64,000 bases of DNA from the NCBI GenBank assembly GCA_964523795.1, contig CAZGAO010000009.1, forward strand, positions 1 to 64,000, written 5' to 3'. This DNA comes from SABY01 sp964523795 (lineage in GTDB: Bacteria > Bacteroidota > Bacteroidia > Bacteroidales > 4484-276). The position numbers and the translations under genes were made by a program. Below, one piece after another: positions 36,649-44,399 of the stretch. The first letter of the stretch is position 1. Every line of letters starts with the position of its first letter. Below the pieces are notes generated by a model. It did no database searches. It saw only the letters and a program-made list of their open reading frames with translations, and was not told where the DNA came from.

Positions 36649-37296
36649 ATGAAAAAACAATTCTCCATCATTTTGCTAATGTTAATAGCAGGAATCACAA
36701 CATTTGTTTCGTGTAAAAAAGAAACAACGGAAATTTACAATCCGGCCGAAATCACCTTTAAAACATTGGAGCAGAGGCTCACCTCGCAGGGATGGCTGGC
36801 GTTTACTGCCGGAAATTATCAGCAGGCCGTGGATTCGTTCAATTTGGCCACACAGGCCAACAGCCTTTTTATGGATGCATACAACGGTTTGGGCTGGGCC
36901 TACGCCAGGCTTGACTTACTGGAACTGGCGCACAACAGTTTTACTACCTGCATGGTATCGCAAGAAAATATGCAGATTTATAAAGATGCCTGTGCAGGTC
37001 GCTCTTTTGTCAATCTGGCCATGGATAATTATGCTAAAGCAATCCAGGATGTTGATAAGACCATTTTGGATGAAATTGAGCCGGGTTACTATTATACTTA
37101 CCTGGATTATATTTTTAGGCACGAATCAGGCATTAATCAAAATAATCTATTGCTGGTAAAAGCCGAATCCTATTTTATGCTGGGTGCCTACGAAGCTTGT
37201 TTCAGTACGCTGGTTTTTATCGATGACAGCCTGGAAGAAACCACAAATCCCGAAGAGTTAGCCTTGATGATAGAACAATTAAAAGCAAGCATTTAA
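36649..37296 (+). CDS. TPR-repeat lipoprotein
   Basis: A 215-residue lipoprotein with lipobox FVSC (Cys22). Residues about 45-180 contain tetratricopeptide-type helices, for example WLAFTAGNYQQAVDSFNLAT and DAYNGLGWAYARLDLLELA. TPR domains mediate protein-protein contacts; an accessory or scaffold role for the large exported neighbours is inferred. It lies 90 bases after the preceding gene and 33 before the next, inside the unit headed by element copy 11. Confidence 0.82.
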   Translation: MKKQFSIILLMLIAGITTFVSCKKETTEIYNPAEITFKTLEQRLTSQGWLAFTAGNYQQAVDSFNLATQANSLFMDAYNGLGWAYARLDLLELAHNSFTTCMVSQENMQIYKDACAGRSFVNLAMDNYAKAIQDVDKTILDEIEPGYYYTYLDYIFRHESGINQNNLLLVKAESYFMLGAYEACFSTLVFIDDSLEETTNPEELALMIEQLKASI

Positions 37297-37329
37297 GAAA
37301 TCAATTATTAACAATAAAATACAATAGCG

Positions 37330-40300
37330 ATGAAAAATATACAATACAAGATCAGGATTTTTACATTTATTGCAGCATGTACGCTGGGGCTTTTATTAAC
37401 CCAAAGCCACCAAGCTACGGCACAGGTTCACCCCGATTTGGAAAATGTTTTGGAGAACCTGAACGATAATTACACAACGGTGAACAGTATCATCCCCAAC
37501 CGCTACGATTTTACGAATGGAGAAACCGGATATTATATCTCCGATGGGGGTGATGATATGTACGATTATGGAAATTACCTATTCACCGACTATGGTGGCT
37601 CCATCAACTATTCAAATTATACAATTTCAACAAGCAGCTATTTTGGTGGTGAAGGAAAATATTTTACATGCAAATACCCAGGCTTGTTTGTCTTAGCAGC
37701 TAATCTTAATAGTATCAACACCTTTAGCATAGAAGGTGATCTTGGTGGTTGGTCTGGATTAGTGGAGGGTGCCGTGCTTACGAGTGGGAACTATAAAGGG
37801 TTTGTAAAACGGGTTTATAGCAATAGTTCACCCTCGGTTAACCACCTTATTATCGTGGAAAACGATCCGGCAGTTAGCCAAACATATTCCAGTGCCTATT
37901 ATTCTGATAACCATGTTGTCAATTCGCTGAACAATGTTACACGATTATACTACCTGCTGTATGCCGGCAGCAACGGTGCATACATCGACAATGCCGCCAC
38001 CCAGGATATTATGGATGCCTTTGTGGCCTTGCTGCGCACCGACAGTATCCCTCCCAATCCGGTGAGCAATTTGGTGATGAGTGAAATTTTAAATTCCAGT
38101 GCTACCGTGAGTTTCACCGCACCCTCGGATGATGAAATCACCGAGCCGGTTAATGCTTATGATGTGCGGCTCAGCACTTCGCCAATTACTTCTTTAAATT
38201 ATTTTAATGCTCCTGAATATGAGCAAAGCATGGTTCCCGGCACTCCAGGCTCAAGCGAAACCCTTGCACTTACCGACTTACTTGGCGCAACTCAATACTG
38301 GTTAGGCATAAAGTCGATGGACGAAGGCGAAAACTATTCTTCGGCGGTAATTACTTCATTCACCACCGGGCTTGATCCTACCATAGAAGTTTCGGTGGAA
38401 AGCTTGGATTTTGACCTGGCCATTGGCGAAACAGGAAGTGGAAGTTTTAATATTTCAAATACCTCAAGCGGGACAGCCCCTCTGAGCTACTCCATAAATG
38501 TAGAAGCCCCGCCAATAAACGATTTTCTGTGCTACGTGCCGGTCGATTACCAAAAACTGGTTGAGGTTAATCTGCAAACAAATCAGCAGGAAGCTATCGA
38601 TATCCACTTTCAGGCATCGCAGGTTGATTATGTTAGTAATAGCGATGATGTGTGGGCTAGCAGTACCAGCTCTGACAGGGTTGCAGTTATTTCTGCCATT
38701 GATCATAGCATTAAAAAAGAGCTGACTCTGAATAATCTATTCAGGGTTTGCATGCCGAAAAACCAGGATTTGGCTTATCTGGTTTTTCACTCAAACCAAA
38801 CCAGTGTGCAGATATATAACACCAATTCTATTACGCTTGCAAACTCGTATGTACTTCCCATATCAGGACAGCCCGATGATGTAAAAATTACGCCCGATGG
38901 CTCTAAAATATGTGTGCTGGATAATTATTATTTTAAAACTTTTGATGCCACAAATGGACAAGAATTGAATAGTTTTTATTTGGATTATTCCCCTGCTAAT
39001 AATTTCATCATTTCCAATGATGGTAATTTTGCCTATGGTTACAATTCGGGTTATGGTGCCATTAATAAGATTAACCTAAACAACGGCGACCAGAGCTATG
39101 TAGCTACTTCTTATTATACTGCAGCTCTTACGCTTTCGCCAGATGACCAGACTCTTTTTGTAGGCTATAGTTCTTATCCCTACATTACAGTGATCAACGC
39201 CCAAACAATGCAGACACTGTACAATCTGAACACAGCAGAAAGCAGCACCACAACTGATCTGCATGTGTCGGAAGATGGTAAATTTTTGTATTGCCTGAGT
39301 AGATACGATAACAATATCACCACTTTCGATCTTATAACTTCACAAATTGTTGGAAGTATTGCTGTGGGTTATAATGCCTACTCATTTGCTTTTCCGGGTG
39401 GCTACTTCGATTACCTCACCGTTAATCCCACCGAAGGAATTTTGCCTGCTAACCAGCAACAGGAAATAGAAATTACCATTGATAGCAAAGGCTTGCTGCC
39501 CGGAATTTACCAGGCCAGCCTGCTAATCAACAGCAACGACCCTGCCTCCCCAAGCATAAGCATTCCTATTAACATAACAGCAAATGATATTATTGGCCCT
39601 GATTTTAATATTGCCTTCTTCCAAAATCAATATCTGACAAGCAATCTTAAGGTGCTGATTTTTGCCCGTGAACCATTGCCTCAATATCCGAGCCTGAGTG
39701 CCGGAACCGATAATGTGGAAGTGGAAATGCTCGATTCGCTAAACCATATTTACATGGCCGGCTATAAACTTGGTGCCACGCAAAACATCACTTTTACAGT
39801 TAGTGGGAAGGACAGCGTTGGGAATACCTCAACTTTCGATCGGGTTTTGAGCAGCACACTTGCCCTGAAAAATGCACGTATTGCAGCCATTTACCCCAAC
39901 GAGGAGGTGAATGTAGATTTTGATTCCGAAACTTTTATCAACGATACTTATCTTACCATCTGGAAAGAAGAAGTGGATGATGAAACCATTTATCACATCG
40001 GGCCTGAAGCAATGCAAACAGATAAGTCTGCTACGCTGTCGATATCATGGCCTGATGCCATGAAGCAGACAGTAAAACCCGAAAACATGGCCATATACCG
40101 GCAGGATGCGGAGGCTGAAACCTGGATTGAGATACCAAGCTACATCAACAGGTTGAATGAGCAGGTTGTTGCCGAAATAGATAAGTTGGGAATTTATAAA
40201 ATTGGCATCAATCAAAACACCCATTCCTTGGATGTGCCTCCCAAAACAAGTTTAGCAGAAATGGTGCAAGCCTCACCCAATCCATTTTCAGGAATTACCA

Positions 40301-40512
40301 CATTGAGCTATCAAAATCCTGAAGAAGGACAAGTTCAGATTTCTTTGTACGATCTTGCCGGAAATAAAATTTCAACCCTCTTTAATGAATATCAGCCGGA
40401 AGGCATCAACAACTTTTCGCTGGATGGACGGGTTCTGAAAAATGGCATGTATTTATGCAAAATAAACACCGGCAGCGGTGAGCTGATACAGCGACTTGTA
40501 AAGATTAACTAA
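37330..40512 (+). CDS. T9SS-exported Fn3 / YVTN-propeller protein
   Basis: A 1060-residue exported protein. Signal peptide about 1-32 (ends ATAQ). An N-terminal region of unknown type (about 33-235) precedes a fibronectin-III domain (about 238-345; PPNPVSNL). An ASPM/HYDIN-like segment, split around the propeller, is seen at about 350-395 and 695-755. The propeller of YVTN type lies at about 400-690 (repeated V-x-x-S-x-D and TPDGSKICV-type blades). The last 80 residues are a T9SS sorting domain (ASPNPFSG, ending RLVKIN). Surface binding is inferred. Last gene of the unit; a strong stem-loop follows at 40561. Confidence 0.82.
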   Translation: MKNIQYKIRIFTFIAACTLGLLLTQSHQATAQVHPDLENVLENLNDNYTTVNSIIPNRYDFTNGETGYYISDGGDDMYDYGNYLFTDYGGSINYSNYTISTSSYFGGEGKYFTCKYPGLFVLAANLNSINTFSIEGDLGGWSGLVEGAVLTSGNYKGFVKRVYSNSSPSVNHLIIVENDPAVSQTYSSAYYSDNHVVNSLNNVTRLYYLLYAGSNGAYIDNAATQDIMDAFVALLRTDSIPPNPVSNLVMSEILNSSATVSFTAPSDDEITEPVNAYDVRLSTSPITSLNYFNAPEYEQSMVPGTPGSSETLALTDLLGATQYWLGIKSMDEGENYSSAVITSFTTGLDPTIEVSVESLDFDLAIGETGSGSFNISNTSSGTAPLSYSINVEAPPINDFLCYVPVDYQKLVEVNLQTNQQEAIDIHFQASQVDYVSNSDDVWASSTSSDRVAVISAIDHSIKKELTLNNLFRVCMPKNQDLAYLVFHSNQTSVQIYNTNSITLANSYVLPISGQPDDVKITPDGSKICVLDNYYFKTFDATNGQELNSFYLDYSPANNFIISNDGNFAYGYNSGYGAINKINLNNGDQSYVATSYYTAALTLSPDDQTLFVGYSSYPYITVINAQTMQTLYNLNTAESSTTTDLHVSEDGKFLYCLSRYDNNITTFDLITSQIVGSIAVGYNAYSFAFPGGYFDYLTVNPTEGILPANQQQEIEITIDSKGLLPGIYQASLLINSNDPASPSISIPINITANDIIGPDFNIAFFQNQYLTSNLKVLIFAREPLPQYPSLSAGTDNVEVEMLDSLNHIYMAGYKLGATQNITFTVSGKDSVGNTSTFDRVLSSTLALKNARIAAIYPNEEVNVDFDSETFINDTYLTIWKEEVDDETIYHIGPEAMQTDKSATLSISWPDAMKQTVKPENMAIYRQDAEAETWIEIPSYINRLNEQVVAEIDKLGIYKIGINQNTHSLDVPPKTSLAEMVQASPNPFSGITTLSYQNPEEGQVQISLYDLAGNKISTLFNEYQPEGINNFSLDGRVLKNGMYLCKINTGSGELIQRLVKIN

Positions 40513-40560
40513 GTAAGGGGGTGAAACAACTTCGCCTGTAACAACAAATTTTTTGTGTAG

Positions 40561-40594
40561 CCACACTTGCCCGCTCGAAGTCGGGCAAGTGTGG
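40561..40594. repeat. Perfect 13-bp stem-loop
   Basis: Arms CCACACTTGCCCG (40561-40573) and CGGGCAAGTGTGG (40582-40594) with an 8-base loop. No T tract follows. It may be a Rho-independent-like stop, an mRNA 3' stabiliser or a REP-type repeat. Confidence 0.65.
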
Positions 40595-40711
40595 ATTCTA
40601 TTTTCGCGTGAATACGGATGCAAATTCCGGTTAATCTGTTTGTGTAAAGTCAAAAAGTTTCTTTTAAAACCCAAATTTTTATTAAAAATATCAAAGTTGT
40701 GATATTAAGTA

Positions 40712-40719
40712 TATCTTTG
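40712..40719 (+). promoter_or_regulatory. -7 box of the cold-shock gene
   Basis: TATCTTTG fits TAnnTTTG, 39 bases before the start codon. No TTG is found at the usual 17-23-base distance upstream. The dispersed operator repeats are absent here. Confidence 0.5.
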
Positions 40720-40758
40720 CAGCGACAATTTTAATTAAATAACAGTATTATTATTAGT

Positions 40759-40950
40759 ATGAAAGAAGGTAAAGTAAAATTCTTCAACGAAGCCAAAGGT
40801 TTTGGTTTTATTAAAGATGCAGAAACAGACGAAGAATACTTCGTACACGTAACCGGTCTTATCGATCGCATTAACGAAGATGACGATGTATCGTTTGAAC
40901 TCAAGCAAGGCAAAAAAGGATTGAACGCTGTAAATGTGAAACTTATCTAG
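40759..40950 (+). CDS. Cold-shock domain protein
   Basis: A 63-residue single cold-shock domain. RNA-binding motifs are intact: KGFGFI (RNP1, residues 14-19) and EYFVHV (RNP2-like, 26-31). The start MKEGKVKFFNEAKG is typical. It binds single-stranded nucleic acid as an RNA chaperone in the cytoplasm. Length is near the family minimum of about 65. It is monocistronic, with its own -7 box upstream and a clear terminator at 40974 downstream. Confidence 0.95.
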   Translation: MKEGKVKFFNEAKGFGFIKDAETDEEYFVHVTGLIDRINEDDDVSFELKQGKKGLNAVNVKLI

Positions 40951-40973
40951 TTTATAATAAGTAAAGAAATCCT

Positions 40974-41004
40974 AAAAGCCCCAAATTTATTTGGGGCTTT
41001 TTTT
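40974..41004 (+). terminator. Rho-independent terminator after the cold-shock gene
   Basis: Stem AAAAGCCCCAAAT with ATTTGGGGCTTTT, 2-base loop, followed directly by a run of T. Confidence 0.9.
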
Positions 41005-41093
41005 GTGCCCATTTCCCACCTTCCGATAAAATCAACTATTTTAGTTGCCTGAATAATATTTTATCATTCACCACTCACTAAACGATTTTTGCT

Positions 41094-44078
41094 ATGCGCG
41101 TATTTACGATCAAAACGGCTTTCCTCATCCTTGTTCTTGCTTGCTCTATCCCGCTATCAGCGCAGGTTGTAATCAACGAATACTCCGCATCCAACCTGAG
41201 TAGTTTTATGGATAACTACGAAAAATACGAAGACTGGGTCGAACTTTACAACCCGGGTTTCTCAGCGGTGGATTTGGACGGCTACGGCCTGAGCGATAAA
41301 ATAAATAATCCTTTCAAGTGGGTCTTTCCCGAAGGTACCCTCATACCTGCCAATGGATTTTTGCGGATATGGGCTTCGGGGCGCAACGAAAGCACTTCCC
41401 CCAATCATCTGCATAGCAATTTCAAATTATCTCAAACCAAAGATGAAGCCGAGCACGTGGTGCTGACCGATCCATCGGGTACAAGCCTGGATGAGGTGCA
41501 ACTTGCCCTGACCCAAACAGAACACTCGCGTGGTCGTATCAGCAATGGCTCGGAACAATGGGCGGTTTTTACAAATCCCACTCCGGCCGGGTCGAACAAC
41601 GGTGCCGCCGCCTATGAACGCTATGCCCTGAAACCGGAGATGAACATGCCCGCAGGTTTTTACGATAACGGACTCTTGATTTCACTCAGCACCGATGAAA
41701 CCGATGCTTCGATCCATTTTACCCTGGATGGAAGTAAGCCCACCAGTGCATCGCAGCTTTTTACCACGCCCATTTCCATTAGCGAAACTACCATCGTCAA
41801 AGCGATTACGGTAAGCGATGATGCCAATGTTTTGAACAGTTTTATTTGTTTCAATACCTATTTTATCAACGAAAGTCATAGCCTCGCCGTAATGTCCTTG
41901 TCGGCCGCTGACCTCGACAATCTGCTTAATGGCAATCAGTCGCTCAGACCCTTTGGCACTTTCGAGTATTTTAACGGCGAGGGCGAAAGAACCACCTTTG
42001 GCTATGGCGAGTTTAACGAACATGGCCAGGATTCGTGGGTTCACGACCAGCGCAGCATCGACTATATCAGTCGCGATGAGTGTGGCTATAATTACGCCAT
42101 CCGCGAAAAGCTAATCCCCTTTAGCGACCGCGATGAGTTTCAGCGCGTCATCCTGCGTGCCGCCGGCGACGACAATTATCCTGGCATCGACACCAGTGCT
42201 CACCTGCGCGATTATTTTATCCAAAATACTGCCGACAAGGGCGGTTTGCACCTGGACGTGCGCAAAGGACAAAAAGGAGTGATTTATGTTAACGGCGAAT
42301 ATTGGGGCGTGTATGGCTTTCGCGAAAAGGTGAGCGACCACGATTTTACCGAGTATTATTACGATCAGGATAAATACAATATTTATTTCCTCAAACTGTG
42401 GGGCGGCACTTGGGCCGAATATGGCGGCCAGGCGGCCTTTGATGATTGGAACGAGCTGCACGACTTTATTAAAAACCAAAATATGAATAACCTTGAAAAC
42501 TGGGATTATGTAAAATCAAGGTATGATTACAAAAGTCTGGTCGATTATATCCATATCAATTCTTTTGTGGTTTGCTCGGATTGGATAAACTGGAACGTGG
42601 GCTGGTGGCGCGGCTTAAACCCGGAGGGTGGCCACCAGAAGTGGGGCTATATTTTGTGGGACGAAGATGCTACCTTTGCCCATTACATCAACTACACCGG
42701 CGTTCCGGGCATTAGTCCTTACACCAGTCCCTGTTTTCCTGAAGGCTTATCGAGCGATCCCGAAGAGCATATCCTGGTGCTGAATAAGCTGCGTGCCAAT
42801 CCTGAATTTAACAACTACTATATTTCGAGATATGTTGATTTGTACAACACGGTTTTTCGTCCCGAGCGCATGATTGCCTACCTGGATTCGATCGAGGTGG
42901 AGATGGAAGACGAGATGGCGCAGCATGTGCTTCGCTGGGGTGGTTCGGTGGAGCAGTGGAGAAACAATGTGCAGAAAATCCGCAATTTCATTGCAAATCG
43001 TCATAATTATCTTCCCCAGGGTTTTGATAACTGTTGGGATCTGGATGGCCCTTACCCGCTCAGCATAACCGTGGAACCCGAGGGAGCCGGAGCAGTACAG
43101 CTAAATTCGCTTACCCTGAACCAATTTCCTTTTCAGGGCGATTATTTTGGCGGTATCGATGTAAATCTGGAAGCCCTGCAAGTGAATCCCGAATATGAAT
43201 TCGATTTCTGGGAATTAGAAAATCATAGCCTCGTGCCCAACGATAGTGCCCTGCAGGTAAGTCTGAATTTAAACCAGAGCGAAAATATTGTGGCGCATTT
43301 TAAGGAAAGGGTTTTTATGGATTCGCTGGTCATCAACGAAATTAACTATAACTCGGCCAACGATTTTGATACCGATGATTGGGTGGAATTGTATAATCCC
43401 CATTTGTACGACCTGGATATCGAAGGCTGGAAACTGATGGACAGCAACGATGATAATGTGTTTGTCTTTCCGTCGAATACCATCGTAGAATCAGACCAAT
43501 ACCTCGTGCTTTGTCGCGATTTGGAATTATTCAACAGTTTCAATCCTAATGTTGAAAATGCAATAGGAAATATGGATTTTGGCTTTAGCAGCAACGGCGA
43601 GCTTATCCGGCTTTTCAACGAAGAAGGGGTTTTGATCGACACGGTACATTATCTCGATACGGAGCCTTGGCCGCTCGAACCTGACGGTAATGGCCCCAGC
43701 CTGGAGCTTATCCTTCCGCACTATAACAATGCCCTCGCCGAAAGCTGGATGGCTTCGCCCATGCACGGCACGCCGGGCGAAATCAACAGCTACTGGCTAA
43801 ACCTGCCCGAAGAGGCTCAGCAAAGCTCTGCACAATTAAGGGTTGTCCCCAATCCCGTTTCCGGGAATGCAATCGTGAAAATTGAAACTGCCGATGAGAT
43901 TATAAACGCCAGCATTTTGCTTTACAATGTTTTTGGTGCCTTGGTAAAAGAGGAGCACCACATCCACAGCAAACAATTATTCCTTGAAGTTGGGCAACTC
44001 GAAAAGGGTTTGTATCTGCTTCGCTTTATTGATGAAAGTCAGGCTATTGATGTATCAATAAAAATTGTGGTGGAATAG
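41094..44078 (+). CDS. T9SS-exported CotH-kinase-family protein with two LTDs
   Basis: A 994-residue exported protein with signal peptide about 1-23 (ends PLSAQ). Lamin-tail domain about 24-155 (VVINEYSASN). A chitobiase-like C-terminal segment lies at about 180-255 (IHFTLDGSKPT). A CotH-kinase-family domain covers about 260-640, with RAAGDD, VNGEYWGVYGFREK and the aspartate-rich WGYILWDEDATFAH (probable metal/ATP site). A second lamin-tail domain (about 740-900; VINEINYNS) and a T9SS sorting domain (about 915-994; VVPNPVSG) complete it. CotH kinases phosphorylate spore-coat proteins in Bacillus; the substrate here is unknown. Stands alone between the terminator and a repeat cluster. Confidence 0.88.
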   Translation: MRVFTIKTAFLILVLACSIPLSAQVVINEYSASNLSSFMDNYEKYEDWVELYNPGFSAVDLDGYGLSDKINNPFKWVFPEGTLIPANGFLRIWASGRNESTSPNHLHSNFKLSQTKDEAEHVVLTDPSGTSLDEVQLALTQTEHSRGRISNGSEQWAVFTNPTPAGSNNGAAAYERYALKPEMNMPAGFYDNGLLISLSTDETDASIHFTLDGSKPTSASQLFTTPISISETTIVKAITVSDDANVLNSFICFNTYFINESHSLAVMSLSAADLDNLLNGNQSLRPFGTFEYFNGEGERTTFGYGEFNEHGQDSWVHDQRSIDYISRDECGYNYAIREKLIPFSDRDEFQRVILRAAGDDNYPGIDTSAHLRDYFIQNTADKGGLHLDVRKGQKGVIYVNGEYWGVYGFREKVSDHDFTEYYYDQDKYNIYFLKLWGGTWAEYGGQAAFDDWNELHDFIKNQNMNNLENWDYVKSRYDYKSLVDYIHINSFVVCSDWINWNVGWWRGLNPEGGHQKWGYILWDEDATFAHYINYTGVPGISPYTSPCFPEGLSSDPEEHILVLNKLRANPEFNNYYISRYVDLYNTVFRPERMIAYLDSIEVEMEDEMAQHVLRWGGSVEQWRNNVQKIRNFIANRHNYLPQGFDNCWDLDGPYPLSITVEPEGAGAVQLNSLTLNQFPFQGDYFGGIDVNLEALQVNPEYEFDFWELENHSLVPNDSALQVSLNLNQSENIVAHFKERVFMDSLVINEINYNSANDFDTDDWVELYNPHLYDLDIEGWKLMDSNDDNVFVFPSNTIVESDQYLVLCRDLELFNSFNPNVENAIGNMDFGFSSNGELIRLFNEEGVLIDTVHYLDTEPWPLEPDGNGPSLELILPHYNNALAESWMASPMHGTPGEINSYWLNLPEEAQQSSAQLRVVPNPVSGNAIVKIETADEIINASILLYNVFGALVKEEHHIHSKQLFLEVGQLEKGLYLLRFIDESQAIDVSIKIVVE

Positions 44079-44399
44079 ATAAGTTTCAGAGACGCGCAAA
44101 TTACGCGTCTGTACTGTTGCAAGCAATTTTTTATTTTCTTTTTGGAATTCCAGAGACGCGCAAATTGCGCGTCTGTGCAAGCTCAGCATCTTTTATAAAT
44201 CCAGGCATAAAATCATTCGTGCATTTCTGCCAAAAATGGCGGGCAGGCGTGGCATCAGAAATAAAAATTCATTCGTGCATTTCCGCCAAAAAGGGCGGAC
44301 AGGCGTGGCCTCAAAAATAAAAAATTGTATTTTTATCAAAAATTTGAGTAATTCGCAAATCAAAATTTGAGTCATTCGATAATCTAAAACGATATCATC
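44079..44399. repeat. Intergenic cluster of three small repeat types
   Basis: No gene is seen in these 321 bases. (1) Two stem-loops with arms AGACGCG/CGCGTCT at 44090-44110 and 44154-44174. (2) Two 56-bp direct repeats starting TCATTCGTGCAT at 44213 and 44269, each with an internal TGCC-type hairpin (one version CCGCC/GGCGG). (3) Two copies of a 23-24-bp unit containing AAATTTGAGT at 44337-44360 and 44361-44383, directly before the next gene. Confidence 0.7.
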
